Assembly (NCBI GenBank): GCA_021325475.1
Contig: JAJPHA010000128.1
Location: 1 to 64,000, forward strand
Length of the DNA stretch: 64,000 nt
Reading direction: 5' to 3'
Source of the DNA: Rhodanobacteraceae bacterium
Lineage (GTDB): Bacteria > Pseudomonadota > Gammaproteobacteria > Xanthomonadales > Rhodanobacteraceae
Below the pieces are notes generated by a model, which saw only the letters and a program-made list of their open reading frames with translations, was not told where the DNA came from and ran no database searches. The position numbers and the translations under genes are program-made. The stretch's first letter is position 1; each line of letters opens with the position of its first letter. Below are positions 37,248 to 45,189 of the stretch, piece by piece.

Positions 37248-38627
37248 ATGGCTGCATCGCCCGATCGAGTCTTTGCTCCCCGCGTCGACACGCTGCGCGT
37301 CCCGCCGCATTCGATCGAGGCGGAACAGGCCGTGCTCGGCGGCCTGATGCTGGACGAGCGCGCCTGGGAGCGCGTCGCCGACCGTCTGCGCGAGGAGGAT
37401 TTCTACCGCAAGGACCACCGCCTGATCTTCCGCGCGATCGCCGAACTCGCGGAGAAGAACCTGCCGTGCGACGCGGTGACGCTCGGCGAATGGTTCGAGG
37501 CGAACGGCCTCGCCGAGCTGGTCGGCGGCTCGAGCTACGTGATCCAGCTCGCCAACGCCACGCCGAGCGCGGCGAACATCGTCGCCTACGCCGACATCGT
37601 CCGCGAGAAGTCGATCCTGCGGCAATTGATCGACGTCGGCACCGAGATCGCCGGCGACGGCTACCAGCCGGAGGGACGCAGCACGCAGGAGATCCTCGAA
37701 ACCGCCGAGCAGCGCGTGTTCCGCATCGCCGAATCCGGCGCGCGCGGCCGCAAGAGCTTCGTGCCGATGCGCGCGGCGGTGAAGGAGGCGTTCCAGATCC
37801 TGCACCAGCGCTACGAGAGCAAGGGCGCGGTCACCGGGCTCGCCACCGGCTTCGCCGACCTCGACGAGCTGACCGCGGGCCTGCAACCGGCGGACCTCAT
37901 CATCATCGCCGCGCGTCCGTCGATGGGCAAGACCGCGCTCGCCATCAACCTCGCCGAGCACGCCGCGCTGAAGTCGAAGAAGGCGGTGGCGATCTTCTCG
38001 ATGGAAATGTCGGCCTCGCAGCTCGCGTTCCGCCTGATCTCCTCGCTCGGCCGGATCAACCAGCAGCACCTGCGCACCGGCGACATCCAGGAGGAGGAAT
38101 GGCCGCGCGTGACCAGCGCCATCACGCTGTTGTCGGACGCCCGCATCTTCATCGACGACACCCCGGCGCTGTCGCCGGCGGAACTGCGCGCGCGCGCGCG
38201 CCGGCTCAAGCGCGAGCACGACCTCGGCCTGATCGTGATCGACTACCTGCAGCTCATGCAGGTGCCCGGCAACAAGGAGAATCGCGCCACCGAGATTTCC
38301 GAAATCTCGCGCGGCCTGAAGAGCCTGGCCAAGGAACTGAACATCCCGGTGATCGCCCTGTCGCAGCTCAACCGTTCGCTCGAACAGCGCACCGACAAGC
38401 GCCCGGTGATGGCGGACCTGCGCGAATCCGGCGCGATCGAGCAGGACGCCGACGTGATCCTGTTCATCTACCGCGACGAGTACTACAACCCCGAATCCAG
38501 CGACAAGGGCACCGCCGAAATCATCATCGGCAAGCAGCGCAACGGCCCCACCGGCACGATCAAGCTCACCTTCCTCGGCCAGTACACCAAGTTCGAGAAT
38601 TTCGCATCGGAGAGCCATGCCGGGTGA
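37248..38627 (+). CDS. dnaB: Replicative DNA helicase
   Basis: A 459-aa hexameric 5'-3' helicase. The N-terminal domain (about 15-120, PHSIEAEQAVLGGLM) binds primase. The RecA-like domain has Walker A ARPSMGKTALA, motif 2 LGLIVIDYLQLM, motif 3 IALSQLNRSLEQR and Arg finger region near GKQRNGPTGTIKL. ATG at 37248; a GTG at 37230 is also possible, and neither has a strong ribosome site. No intein. alr follows after 18 bp, as in E. coli. Confidence 0.97.
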   Translation: MAASPDRVFAPRVDTLRVPPHSIEAEQAVLGGLMLDERAWERVADRLREEDFYRKDHRLIFRAIAELAEKNLPCDAVTLGEWFEANGLAELVGGSSYVIQLANATPSAANIVAYADIVREKSILRQLIDVGTEIAGDGYQPEGRSTQEILETAEQRVFRIAESGARGRKSFVPMRAAVKEAFQILHQRYESKGAVTGLATGFADLDELTAGLQPADLIIIAARPSMGKTALAINLAEHAALKSKKAVAIFSMEMSASQLAFRLISSLGRINQQHLRTGDIQEEEWPRVTSAITLLSDARIFIDDTPALSPAELRARARRLKREHDLGLIVIDYLQLMQVPGNKENRATEISEISRGLKSLAKELNIPVIALSQLNRSLEQRTDKRPVMADLRESGAIEQDADVILFIYRDEYYNPESSDKGTAEIIIGKQRNGPTGTIKLTFLGQYTKFENFASESHAG

Positions 38628-38645
38628 GCGGATAACGGGGCGCCC

Positions 38646-39728
38646 ATGAGCCGCACCGCGCTCGCGACGATCCATCTCGGCGCGCTGCGCCGCAACTTCG
38701 CGCGCGTGCGCACGCTCGCCGGCGACGCCCGCATCATGGCCGTGGTCAAGGCCGATGCGTACGGCCACGGCCTCGAACGCGTCGCACGCACGCTCGACCA
38801 AGCCGATGCCTTCGGCGTGGCCGCGATCGGCGACGGTCTGCGCCTGCGCGCCGCCGGCATCGGCACGCGCATCGTGGTGCTGTCCGGGCCGGACGAGGCC
38901 GCCGATCTCGCCGAATTCCGTCGTCTCGCGCTCGATGCCGTGATCCATCACGAATCGCAGCTCGACTGGCTCGAGGCCGATCGCGACCCGCGCCCGCTGC
39001 GGGTGTGGCTGAAGATCGACACCGGCATGCACCGGCTCGGCTTCGCGCCGGAGCAGGCGGCGGCGGCGCACGCGCGGCTGCGCGCGCTCGCCAATGTCGA
39101 TCGCGAGCTCGTGCTGATGACGCACTTCGCCGCCTCCGACGAGTTCGACAGCCCGCGCACGCCGGCGCAGATGCGCGCGTTCGCGCAGGCGGTCGCCGGC
39201 CTGGACGGGGCGTGGTCGCTGGCCAATTCCGCGGCGCTGCTCGGCTGGCCGGCGGCGCGCGGCGACTGGGTGCGGGTCGGCGGCGTGCTCTACGGCCTGT
39301 CGGCGATCGCCGGCAAGAGTGGCGCCGAGCTCGGGTTCGCGCCGGCGATGACATTGTCCACAAAGCTGATTTCGATAAAAAATATACAACGCTGCGAGAC
39401 CATCGGCTATGGCGGCGCGTTCGTGTGCCCAGAGGACATGCCGATCGGCGTCGCCGCGATCGGCTACGGCGATGGCTATCCGCGCGGCGTGCGCGCCGGC
39501 GCGCCGGTGCTGGTCAACGGCGTGCGCGCGCCGATCATCGGGCGCGTGTCGATGGACCTCCTCACCGTCGATCTGCGCGGCGTGCCGCAGGCGCGGGTCG
39601 GCGACCGCGTCGTGCTGTGGGGGCCGGAACTGCCGGTCGAGGAAATCGCCGCCTGCGCCGGCACGATCGGCTACGACCTCACCTGCGGCGTGACCCGGCG
39701 CGTGCTGTTCGTGGAGGATACGGACTGA
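38646..39728 (+). CDS. alr: Alanine racemase
   Basis: A 360-aa PLP enzyme supplying D-alanine for peptidoglycan. The PLP Lys is in AVVKADAYGHG (about 35), the catalytic Tyr from the partner subunit in TIGYGGAF and the substrate-binding VSMDLLTVDL near the C-terminus. Normal length. A 40-bp AT-rich islet (39351-39390) runs across STKLISIKNIQRC just before the catalytic Tyr, with codons such as ATA, AAA and AAT that are otherwise avoided. Confidence 0.96.
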   Translation: MSRTALATIHLGALRRNFARVRTLAGDARIMAVVKADAYGHGLERVARTLDQADAFGVAAIGDGLRLRAAGIGTRIVVLSGPDEAADLAEFRRLALDAVIHHESQLDWLEADRDPRPLRVWLKIDTGMHRLGFAPEQAAAAHARLRALANVDRELVLMTHFAASDEFDSPRTPAQMRAFAQAVAGLDGAWSLANSAALLGWPAARGDWVRVGGVLYGLSAIAGKSGAELGFAPAMTLSTKLISIKNIQRCETIGYGGAFVCPEDMPIGVAAIGYGDGYPRGVRAGAPVLVNGVRAPIIGRVSMDLLTVDLRGVPQARVGDRVVLWGPELPVEEIAACAGTIGYDLTCGVTRRVLFVEDTD

Positions 39729-39747
39729 GGAGGGGCGGTTCGATGTT

Positions 39748-39766
39748 TAACGCCATGCGTTATAAT
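39748..39766 (+). promoter_or_regulatory. higBA promoter and candidate HigA operator
   Basis: A perfect inverted repeat TAACGC-CAT-GCGTTA overlaps a -10 box TATAAT (39761-39766). A repressor bound here would block RNA polymerase, as expected for autoregulation by HigA. The -10 is 8 nt from the GTG of the toxin gene, so the mRNA is probably leaderless. Confidence 0.6.
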
Positions 39767-39774
39767 CGGCAGCC

Positions 39775-40053
39775 GTGATCCGAAGTTTCCGTTGCGCGGA
39801 CACGCGGCGCCTGTTCGAGACGGGCAAGGCACGCCGCTGTAGCGCGATTGCAACGGTGGCGACCCGCAAACTCGTGCAGCTCGACAGCGCCCATGAACTG
39901 CGCGACCTGCGCTCGCCGCCCGGCAACCGGCTCGAAGCACTGCGCGGCGAGCGCGCCGGCCAGTACAGCGTATGCATCAACGATCAGTTTCGGATCTGTT
40001 TCCGTTGGACCGAGCTCGGTCCGGCGGATGTGGAAATCGTGGATTGCCATTGA
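39775..40053 (+). CDS. higB: HigB/RelE-type mRNA interferase toxin
   Basis: A 92-aa toxin of the HigB-1/RelE family, ribosome-dependent RNases. The N-terminus (IRSFRCADTRRLFETGK) and C-terminal QYSVCINDQFRICFRW...VEIVDCH blocks are characteristic; the last carries the usual Arg/His residues. It uses a GTG start. The antitoxin follows after 10 bp, giving the toxin-first order typical of higBA. The pair lies between alr and radA. Confidence 0.92.
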   Translation: MIRSFRCADTRRLFETGKARRCSAIATVATRKLVQLDSAHELRDLRSPPGNRLEALRGERAGQYSVCINDQFRICFRWTELGPADVEIVDCH

Positions 40054-40063
40054 GGACTGCATC

Positions 40064-40363
40064 ATGCGCAAGAACGGCATGCGACCGATCCACCCGGGCG
40101 AAGTCCTGCGCGAGGACTATCTCGCCGAGCTCGGCATGAGCGCGAATGCGCTGGCCAAGGCACTGAAGGTGCCTGCGCCGCGCATCAACGACATCGTGCG
40201 TGAGCGGCGCGGAATTTCCGCCGACACCGCGCTGCGCCTGGCGCGCTATTTCGACACGACGCCACGGTTCTGGCTGAACCTCCAGCTCACCTACGATCTG
40301 CGCATCGCCGAGGCGCGATCCGGGCGCAGGATTGCGCGTGAAGTACCGCGCAAGGCGGCGTGA
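40064..40363 (+). CDS. higA: HigA-type antitoxin
   Basis: A 99-aa Xre-family helix-turn-helix protein. IHPGEVLREDYLAELGMSANALAKALKV begins the fold, then the recognition helix RINDIVRERRGIS and FWLNLQLTYDLRIA, the hallmark of HigA antitoxins. It should neutralise HigB and repress the shared promoter through the palindrome at 39748. Confidence 0.92.
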   Translation: MRKNGMRPIHPGEVLREDYLAELGMSANALAKALKVPAPRINDIVRERRGISADTALRLARYFDTTPRFWLNLQLTYDLRIAEARSGRRIAREVPRKAA

Positions 40364-40519
40364 GCGCCGTGTCGAGACCCGGTCGCTACGCCAAGGAAAC
40401 GCCGGAGCACCTGCTGGGGCGGGGCGACACGAAGTGTCCGCTCGGACTCGGTGCGCTGCGCGAACCCGGCGCGCGATCGAGATCCGCAGGCCGATTCGAG
40501 ATCGGAGCCCGGCGTTGGG

Positions 40520-41899
40520 ATGTCGCGCATGGCTAAACCCCGGACCGCCTACGTCTGCGGCCAGTGCGGCGCCGAATACGCCAAGTGGCAGGACCAGTGC
40601 GAGGCCTGCGGGGCGTGGAACGCACTGGCCGAGGTCGTGGTCGAGGCGGCGCGCGCCGCGGCCGGTGTGCGGCGCGGCGGCTACGCCGGCGCGGCGCCGG
40701 CGCGGATCGTGGCGCTGGCCGACGTCGCGGCGGAAGCGCAGACGCGCACGCGCATCGGCATCGACGAACTCGACCGCGTGCTCGGCGGCGGTCTGGTGGC
40801 GGGTTCGGTGGTGCTGGTCGGCGGCGACCCCGGCATCGGCAAGTCCACGCTGCTGTTGCAGACCCTGGGCGCGCTCGGCGCGCGCCTGCGCACGCTGTAC
40901 GTGAGCGGCGAGGAATCGCTGGCGCAGATCGCGGCGCGCGCGCAGCGGCTCGGGTTGCCGCTCGCGCAGCTGCGCTGCCTGGCCGAGACCTGCGTCGAGC
41001 GTATTGTGGAAAATGCGCAAAAAGATACTCCGCAGGTGCTGGTGGTCGATTCGATCCAGACCGTCTGGACGGAGCTGCTCACCGCGGCGCCGGGTTCGGT
41101 GTCGCAGGTGCGCGAGTCCGCCGCGCGCCTGGTGCGCCACGCCAAGGAGACCGCGACCAGCATCTTCCTGGTCGGCCACGTCACCAAGGAAGGCGGCATC
41201 GCCGGGCCGCGCGTGCTCGAGCACATGGTCGATGCGGTGTTGTACTTCGAGGGCGAATCCGGCAGCCGCTTCCGCGTGCTGCGCGCGTTCAAGAACCGCT
41301 TCGGCGCGGTCAACGAGCTCGGTGTGTTCGCGATGACCGAGCACGGTCTGCGCGAGGTGCCGAATCCGTCGGCGATCTTCCTGTCCGCGCACGCCGGGCC
41401 GACGTCCGGCAGCGCGGTGATGGTCACGCGCGAGGGCACCCGGCCGCTGCTGGTGGAGGTGCAGGCGCTGGTCGATCAGTCGCCGCTCGCCAATCCGCGC
41501 CGTGTGGCGCTCGGCCTCGAACAGAACCGGCTCGCCATGCTGCTCGCGGTGCTGCACCGTCACGGCGGTCTCGCGGTGTACGACCAGGACGTGTTCGTCA
41601 ACGTGGTCGGCGGCATCCGCGTGCAGGAGACGGCGGCGGATCTGCCGGTGCTGCTCGCCGTGCTGTCGAGTTTCCGCGACCGGCCGCTGCCGGAGAAACT
41701 GGTCGCGTTCGGCGAGGTGGGCTTGTCCGGCGAGATCCGGCCGGTGCCGCACGGCGAGGAGCGGCTGAAGGAGGCGGCGACGCACGGCTTCCGCAAGGCG
41801 ATCGTGGCCAAGGGCAACGCGCCGAAAAAGGCGAAAATGGGAGAAATGGAAATTGTCGCCGTGCAGCGGCTGGCCGAGGCGCTGGAGGCGGCGGGTTGA
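40520..41899 (+). CDS. radA: DNA repair protein RadA
   Basis: A 459-aa branch-migration ATPase for recombination intermediates. An N-terminal C4 zinc finger (CGQCG and CEACG), RecA-like Walker A GGDPGIGKSTLL, the RadA KNRFG motif and a C-terminal Lon-protease-like domain are all intact. ATG at 40520 or 40529. Two AT-rich islets are striking: 41002-41031 (IVENAQKDT) and 41824-41856 (PKKAKMGEMEIV). It follows higBA after a 156-bp stretch with no visible gene. Confidence 0.96.
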   Translation: MSRMAKPRTAYVCGQCGAEYAKWQDQCEACGAWNALAEVVVEAARAAAGVRRGGYAGAAPARIVALADVAAEAQTRTRIGIDELDRVLGGGLVAGSVVLVGGDPGIGKSTLLLQTLGALGARLRTLYVSGEESLAQIAARAQRLGLPLAQLRCLAETCVERIVENAQKDTPQVLVVDSIQTVWTELLTAAPGSVSQVRESAARLVRHAKETATSIFLVGHVTKEGGIAGPRVLEHMVDAVLYFEGESGSRFRVLRAFKNRFGAVNELGVFAMTEHGLREVPNPSAIFLSAHAGPTSGSAVMVTREGTRPLLVEVQALVDQSPLANPRRVALGLEQNRLAMLLAVLHRHGGLAVYDQDVFVNVVGGIRVQETAADLPVLLAVLSSFRDRPLPEKLVAFGEVGLSGEIRPVPHGEERLKEAATHGFRKAIVAKGNAPKKAKMGEMEIVAVQRLAEALEAAG

Positions 41900-41906
41900 G
41901 GAGGGG

Positions 41907-41949
41907 CGGGAGTGGGAAGTTCAGCCCTCGGCCCTCAGCTCTCATCCGC
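41907..41949 (+). repeat. Heptamer modules A and C
   Basis: GGGAGTG GGAAGTT (module A, decayed) is followed by GCCCTCG GCCCTCA GCTCTCA (module C). It lies between the radA and GT39 stop codons. Confidence 0.7.
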
Positions 41950-41952
41950 CCC

Positions 41953-43704
41953 TCACCCCGCCTCGTTCTGATCCTCCGGCCGGATGCGCGGCACGCAGCC
42001 GGGGAGCACGGCGTCGGCGCGGAACAGCCACCAGTCGCGGCGATTGGCGCGGCCGACGTGCTGGGCCTTGTTGCGGTCGACGCAGTCGCCCATCGCCGCT
42101 TCCAGAATGAACACCGCGCGTTTCGCGGGCTGTTCGGTCAACCATTGCACGGCTTGCGTGTACTGCTCCTCCCACGGCGTGACGAAGCCGAACTCGCGCA
42201 CCGGCCCCTGCGCCATGAGCAGGTTCTGTTCCTTCCAGGCGACGAGGCCGATCGTGGTGTCGGCGCCGGCCAGCTCGCGCGCCCGGCGCATCACGCCGGC
42301 GGCGGAGTTGGAATCGTTGAGCAGCGGGTAGGACCACACGCTCCAGATCAGCCACAGCCCGGCCAGGCCGCCGAGCAGCGCGCGCACGCCGCGGCGCGGC
42401 AGGCAGACGAGCGCGCTCAACACGAACGCGCTGCCCATCGCGATCAGCATGACCCAGAGAATCCAGTCGAGATCCTCGAGATGGCGTTCGCGCACCAGAC
42501 GCTCGGCGAAGCCGGCATGGCTGGTCAGCGCCCACAGACCCACCCCCATCAACAGCAACCCGAACAGCAGGGTGAGCGCGTAGGCAGCGCGCCGCAGCCA
42601 GTCCGTGCCGACGAGCGATGCGAGATAGGGCGCGAGCGCCAGCGCGGTCATCGGCAGCGCCGGCATCAGGTAGACGTCGCGTTTGCCCGACGGCACGCTG
42701 AAGAACACGAGCAGCAGCGCCGCCCAGGCGAGCGGCAGCATCACCCGCGCCTCGCCGGCACGGACATCGCGCCACCAGCGCGGCGCGGCGGCGACGAGCG
42801 CGACCGACAGCGGGAACCAGCTCAGCAGCACGACCGGCACGTAGTACCAGAACGGCTGGGCGTGGTCCCACGAGTGCGCGTAGCGGCCCGCGGTCTGGTG
42901 GAAGAACAGATCCTCGACATAGGCGGCGTACTCCGGGGTGTCGTGCGCGCGCGCGGCGAGCACGACCGGCACGGCCCAGGCCAGCACCGGCGCGGCGAAC
43001 GCGAGCGCGCCGGCCAGCCAGCGCCAGAGCGAACGCTCGGTCCGCGCCACCCCCGGCCAGTCGCGCAGGCGCGCGAACAGGTAGGGCGCGAACAGCAGGA
43101 AGGCAAGCACGCCCACGCCCTTGGTCACCACGCCGAGGCCCGCGGCCAAGCAGCCGATCCAGTACGCGCGCCAGTCCGGGCCGAGCAGGAAATGCCGCAG
43201 CAGGCCCCAGTTGGCGAGCGTGAGCCACGCCATTGCCAGCGGATCGATCTGCGCGCGCTTGACCTGATACAGGAACTGGAACGCGAACAGCAGCGCGGTC
43301 ATGGCGTACAGGCCCGCGCGACGGTTCCACAAGCGCCGGCCCAGGTCGTAGATCAGCACGAGGGTGAGCAGGCCGGCGAGGAGCGACGGCAGCAGGAAGG
43401 CCACGCGCCACTCGCCGCAGAGCTTGTAGGCGATCGCCTGCAGCCAGAACAGCATCGGCGGCTTGTCGGAATACAACTCGTGGCCGCGGTGCGGGAACAG
43501 CCAGTCGCCGGATTCGACCATCTGCTTGGCGGCGAGCGCGAAGCGCGGCTCGTCCGAAGGCCACGGATCGCGCAGGCCGATGCCGGCGCCGAGCAGGATC
43601 AGCGCGAGCAGCAGCAACAGCCAGACGTAGGCGCGGCTGGGCTCGGGCGCCGGCGGCGCCAGGGCGGTGTCCGTACCGGCCAGCGCGGGCATCGGCTCAG
43701 GCAC
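41953..43704 (-). CDS. GT39-family membrane glycosyltransferase (ArnT-like)
   Basis: A 583-aa inner-membrane enzyme with about 11-12 helices. The first periplasmic loop has DPWPSDEPRFALAAKQM, with the acidic motif of the ArnT/PMT superfamily, then LYSDKPPMLFWLQA. It likely transfers a sugar from a polyprenyl-phosphate carrier to lipid A, protein or another acceptor; the acceptor is unknown. The GTG at 43704 overlaps the PilZ gene by 8 nt. An ATG at 43692 is an alternative. Confidence 0.85.
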   Translation of the reverse strand: MPEPMPALAGTDTALAPPAPEPSRAYVWLLLLLALILLGAGIGLRDPWPSDEPRFALAAKQMVESGDWLFPHRGHELYSDKPPMLFWLQAIAYKLCGEWRVAFLLPSLLAGLLTLVLIYDLGRRLWNRRAGLYAMTALLFAFQFLYQVKRAQIDPLAMAWLTLANWGLLRHFLLGPDWRAYWIGCLAAGLGVVTKGVGVLAFLLFAPYLFARLRDWPGVARTERSLWRWLAGALAFAAPVLAWAVPVVLAARAHDTPEYAAYVEDLFFHQTAGRYAHSWDHAQPFWYYVPVVLLSWFPLSVALVAAAPRWWRDVRAGEARVMLPLAWAALLLVFFSVPSGKRDVYLMPALPMTALALAPYLASLVGTDWLRRAAYALTLLFGLLLMGVGLWALTSHAGFAERLVRERHLEDLDWILWVMLIAMGSAFVLSALVCLPRRGVRALLGGLAGLWLIWSVWSYPLLNDSNSAAGVMRRARELAGADTTIGLVAWKEQNLLMAQGPVREFGFVTPWEEQYTQAVQWLTEQPAKRAVFILEAAMGDCVDRNKAQHVGRANRRDWWLFRADAVLPGCVPRIRPEDQNEAG

Positions 43705-44068
43705 CGAGCGCCGACAACTCGCGGTTGAGCAGGGCCGGATCGCCGAGGTTGAGCTCCACCAGGCGCTTCAACTCGGCGAAACTGTCGAGATCGATCTTCT
43801 GCCACTGGAAGCCGATCCGGTGCGGCATGACGTGCGCGGTGGTCACGCCCATGCTGATGATCACGCTGTGATTGATGCGCAGGTCCATGCGGAAGCGCGC
43901 GCCGACCTTGCCGTTCCAGTCCACCGGACGTTCGATCAGCACGCCCTTGAGCGAAATGTCGACCAGGCGCGTCTCCCACATCGCCTTGTCCGAGTAGAGC
44001 TTGACCATGCCCTCGAACGTGAAGCGCCGGAACCGGCGGCGATCGGCGTGGCTGGATTCGGGGCTCAT
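43697..44068 (-). CDS. PilZ domain protein
   Basis: A 123-aa single-domain PilZ protein. HADRRRFRRF (about 7-16) contains the c-di-GMP-binding RxxxR motif and VDISLKGVLIE the (D/N)xSxxG motif (DISLKG), so ligand binding looks intact. It may relay c-di-GMP to the overlapping glycosyltransferase or act elsewhere. The start at 44068 (MSPESSH) is preferred; upstream in-frame codons belong to the reading-through ORF. Confidence 0.88.
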   Translation of the reverse strand: MSPESSHADRRRFRRFTFEGMVKLYSDKAMWETRLVDISLKGVLIERPVDWNGKVGARFRMDLRINHSVIISMGVTTAHVMPHRIGFQWQKIDLDSFAELKRLVELNLGDPALLNRELSALGA

Positions 44069-44100
44069 GATCGGAATTCTGCACATGCCCCCGGGCACGA

Positions 44101-44898
44101 TCAAGGCACGCGCTTGAGGATCACTTCCAGCACGAAGCGGCTGCCGAAATAGGCGAGCAGCAGCAGCAGCATGCCGAGCAACGTCAGGCGCACCGCGCGC
44201 CGTCCGCGCCAGCCGTAGCGCCAGCGACCGTGCAGCAGCGTGCCGAACACCAGCCACGCCGCGATCGACAGCACGGTCTTGTGCGCCAGATGCTGGGCGA
44301 ACAGGTTCTCGACGAACAGGATGCCGGAGAGCAACGTCAGGGTGAGCAGCACGAAACCCGCGCCGATGAGCTGGAACATCAGCGCTTCGGTCAGCGTCAG
44401 CGGCGGCAGGGCCTCGGCGATGCCGCCGAGGCGGCGCGTGCGCAGCGCGTGTTCCTGCAACGCCAGCAGGATCGCAAGCACCGCGGCCACGCTCAACACG
44501 CTGTAGCCGAGCAGCGCGAATACCACGTGCAATTTGATCTGCCATTCGATCGGCAACGGCTGCGTGGCCGGAGCGATCAGCACGTCGAGCAGCAGCAGCA
44601 CCGCCGCCAGCGGGAAGGCGATCACGCCGAGCGTGGCGATCGGCCGCACCAGGTTGACCAGGAGGCACAGTGCCGCGATGCAACCGCCGACCAGCGACAG
44701 CGCGGCGAAGAAGTGCAGATCCACGCCGCCGCCATGCTTGGCGACCAGCACGCCGGCGTGGGTACACACCGCGACCGCCGCAACGAACAGGCCGGCGGCA
44801 CGCGGCAGCGGATGACGATGCAGCAAGGGCAGGGCGAGTACCAGGGCGGCGGCGAGGTACAGCGCCGCGGCGACGAAGGCAAGGACGTGGATCGGCAT
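44101..44898 (-). CDS. CcsA/YpjD-like cytochrome c assembly family protein
   Basis: A 265-aa protein of about eight membrane helices from the CcsA/CcmC/YpjD group. Histidines in LHFFAALSLVGG, KLHVVFALLGYSVLS and AHKTVLSIAAW could be haem ligands. It is the homologue found beside ffh in most gammaproteobacteria (E. coli ypjD). The exact function is unproven. It is divergent from ffh; the gap is filled with heptamer repeats. Confidence 0.88.
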   Translation of the reverse strand: MPIHVLAFVAAALYLAAALVLALPLLHRHPLPRAAGLFVAAVAVCTHAGVLVAKHGGGVDLHFFAALSLVGGCIAALCLLVNLVRPIATLGVIAFPLAAVLLLLDVLIAPATQPLPIEWQIKLHVVFALLGYSVLSVAAVLAILLALQEHALRTRRLGGIAEALPPLTLTEALMFQLIGAGFVLLTLTLLSGILFVENLFAQHLAHKTVLSIAAWLVFGTLLHGRWRYGWRGRRAVRLTLLGMLLLLLAYFGSRFVLEVILKRVP

Positions 44899-44936
44899 GC
44901 CGCAAGTGTGGCACAACGGGGTGGGTGTGGTGAGGA

Positions 44937-44964
44937 GTGAGCGGTGAGCGGTGAGCGGTGAGCG
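44937..44964 (+). repeat. Heptamer array GTGAGCG (module B)
   Basis: Four perfect units of GTGAGCG. It is followed after 27 bp by module A and then module C, the most complete set in the window. Confidence 0.9.
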
Positions 44965-44991
44965 GAAAGAGCCACGTCGCGCGCTGAAATC

Positions 44992-45026
44992 GGGAGTGGG
45001 GAGTGGGGAGTAGGGAGTAGGAAGTG
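44992..45026 (+). repeat. Heptamer array GGGAGTR (module A)
   Basis: Five units: GGGAGTG x2, GGGAGTA x2, GGAAGTG. The edge AGTGGAAAAAGC resembles words in the intragenic AT-rich islets. Confidence 0.9.
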
Positions 45027-45040
45027 GAAAAAGCTTTACA

Positions 45041-45152
45041 GCCCTCAGCCCTCGGCCCTCGGCCCTCAGCCCTCAGCCCTCAGCCCTCAGCCCTCGGCCC
45101 TCAGCCCTCGGCCCTCGGCCCTCGGCCCTCGGCCCTCGGCCCTCGGCCCTCC
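45041..45152 (+). repeat. 16-unit heptamer array GCCCTCR (module C) upstream of ffh
   Basis: Sixteen consecutive 7-bp units, five GCCCTCA, ten GCCCTCG and a final GCCCTCC. It ends 2 bp before the -10 box TATAAT of ffh, so the whole -35 region is made of repeat. Confidence 0.95.
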
Positions 45153-45154
45153 GC

Positions 45155-45160
45155 TATAAT
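45155..45160 (+). promoter_or_regulatory. -10 box of ffh
   Basis: TATAAT, 29 bp before the ATG at 45190. The -35 position is occupied by the heptamer array and has no TTGACA-like match. Confidence 0.6.
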
Positions 45161-45189
45161 TCCCGCCTTTCCGCCCCGCGGCCCCAGCC

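Noticed and set aside
39775-40363. HigBA region as part of a larger genomic island
   Set aside because: Flanks are core genes with normal codon use, and no integrase, att repeat or other cargo is visible.
40564-43728. 1054-aa plus-strand ORF across radA and the GT39 gene
   Set aside because: Out of frame with radA and antisense to the glycosyltransferase; low-complexity, no recognisable domain.
45041-45152. Possible CRISPR array
   Set aside because: The units are 7 bp with no spacers and no cas genes. It is a tandem satellite.
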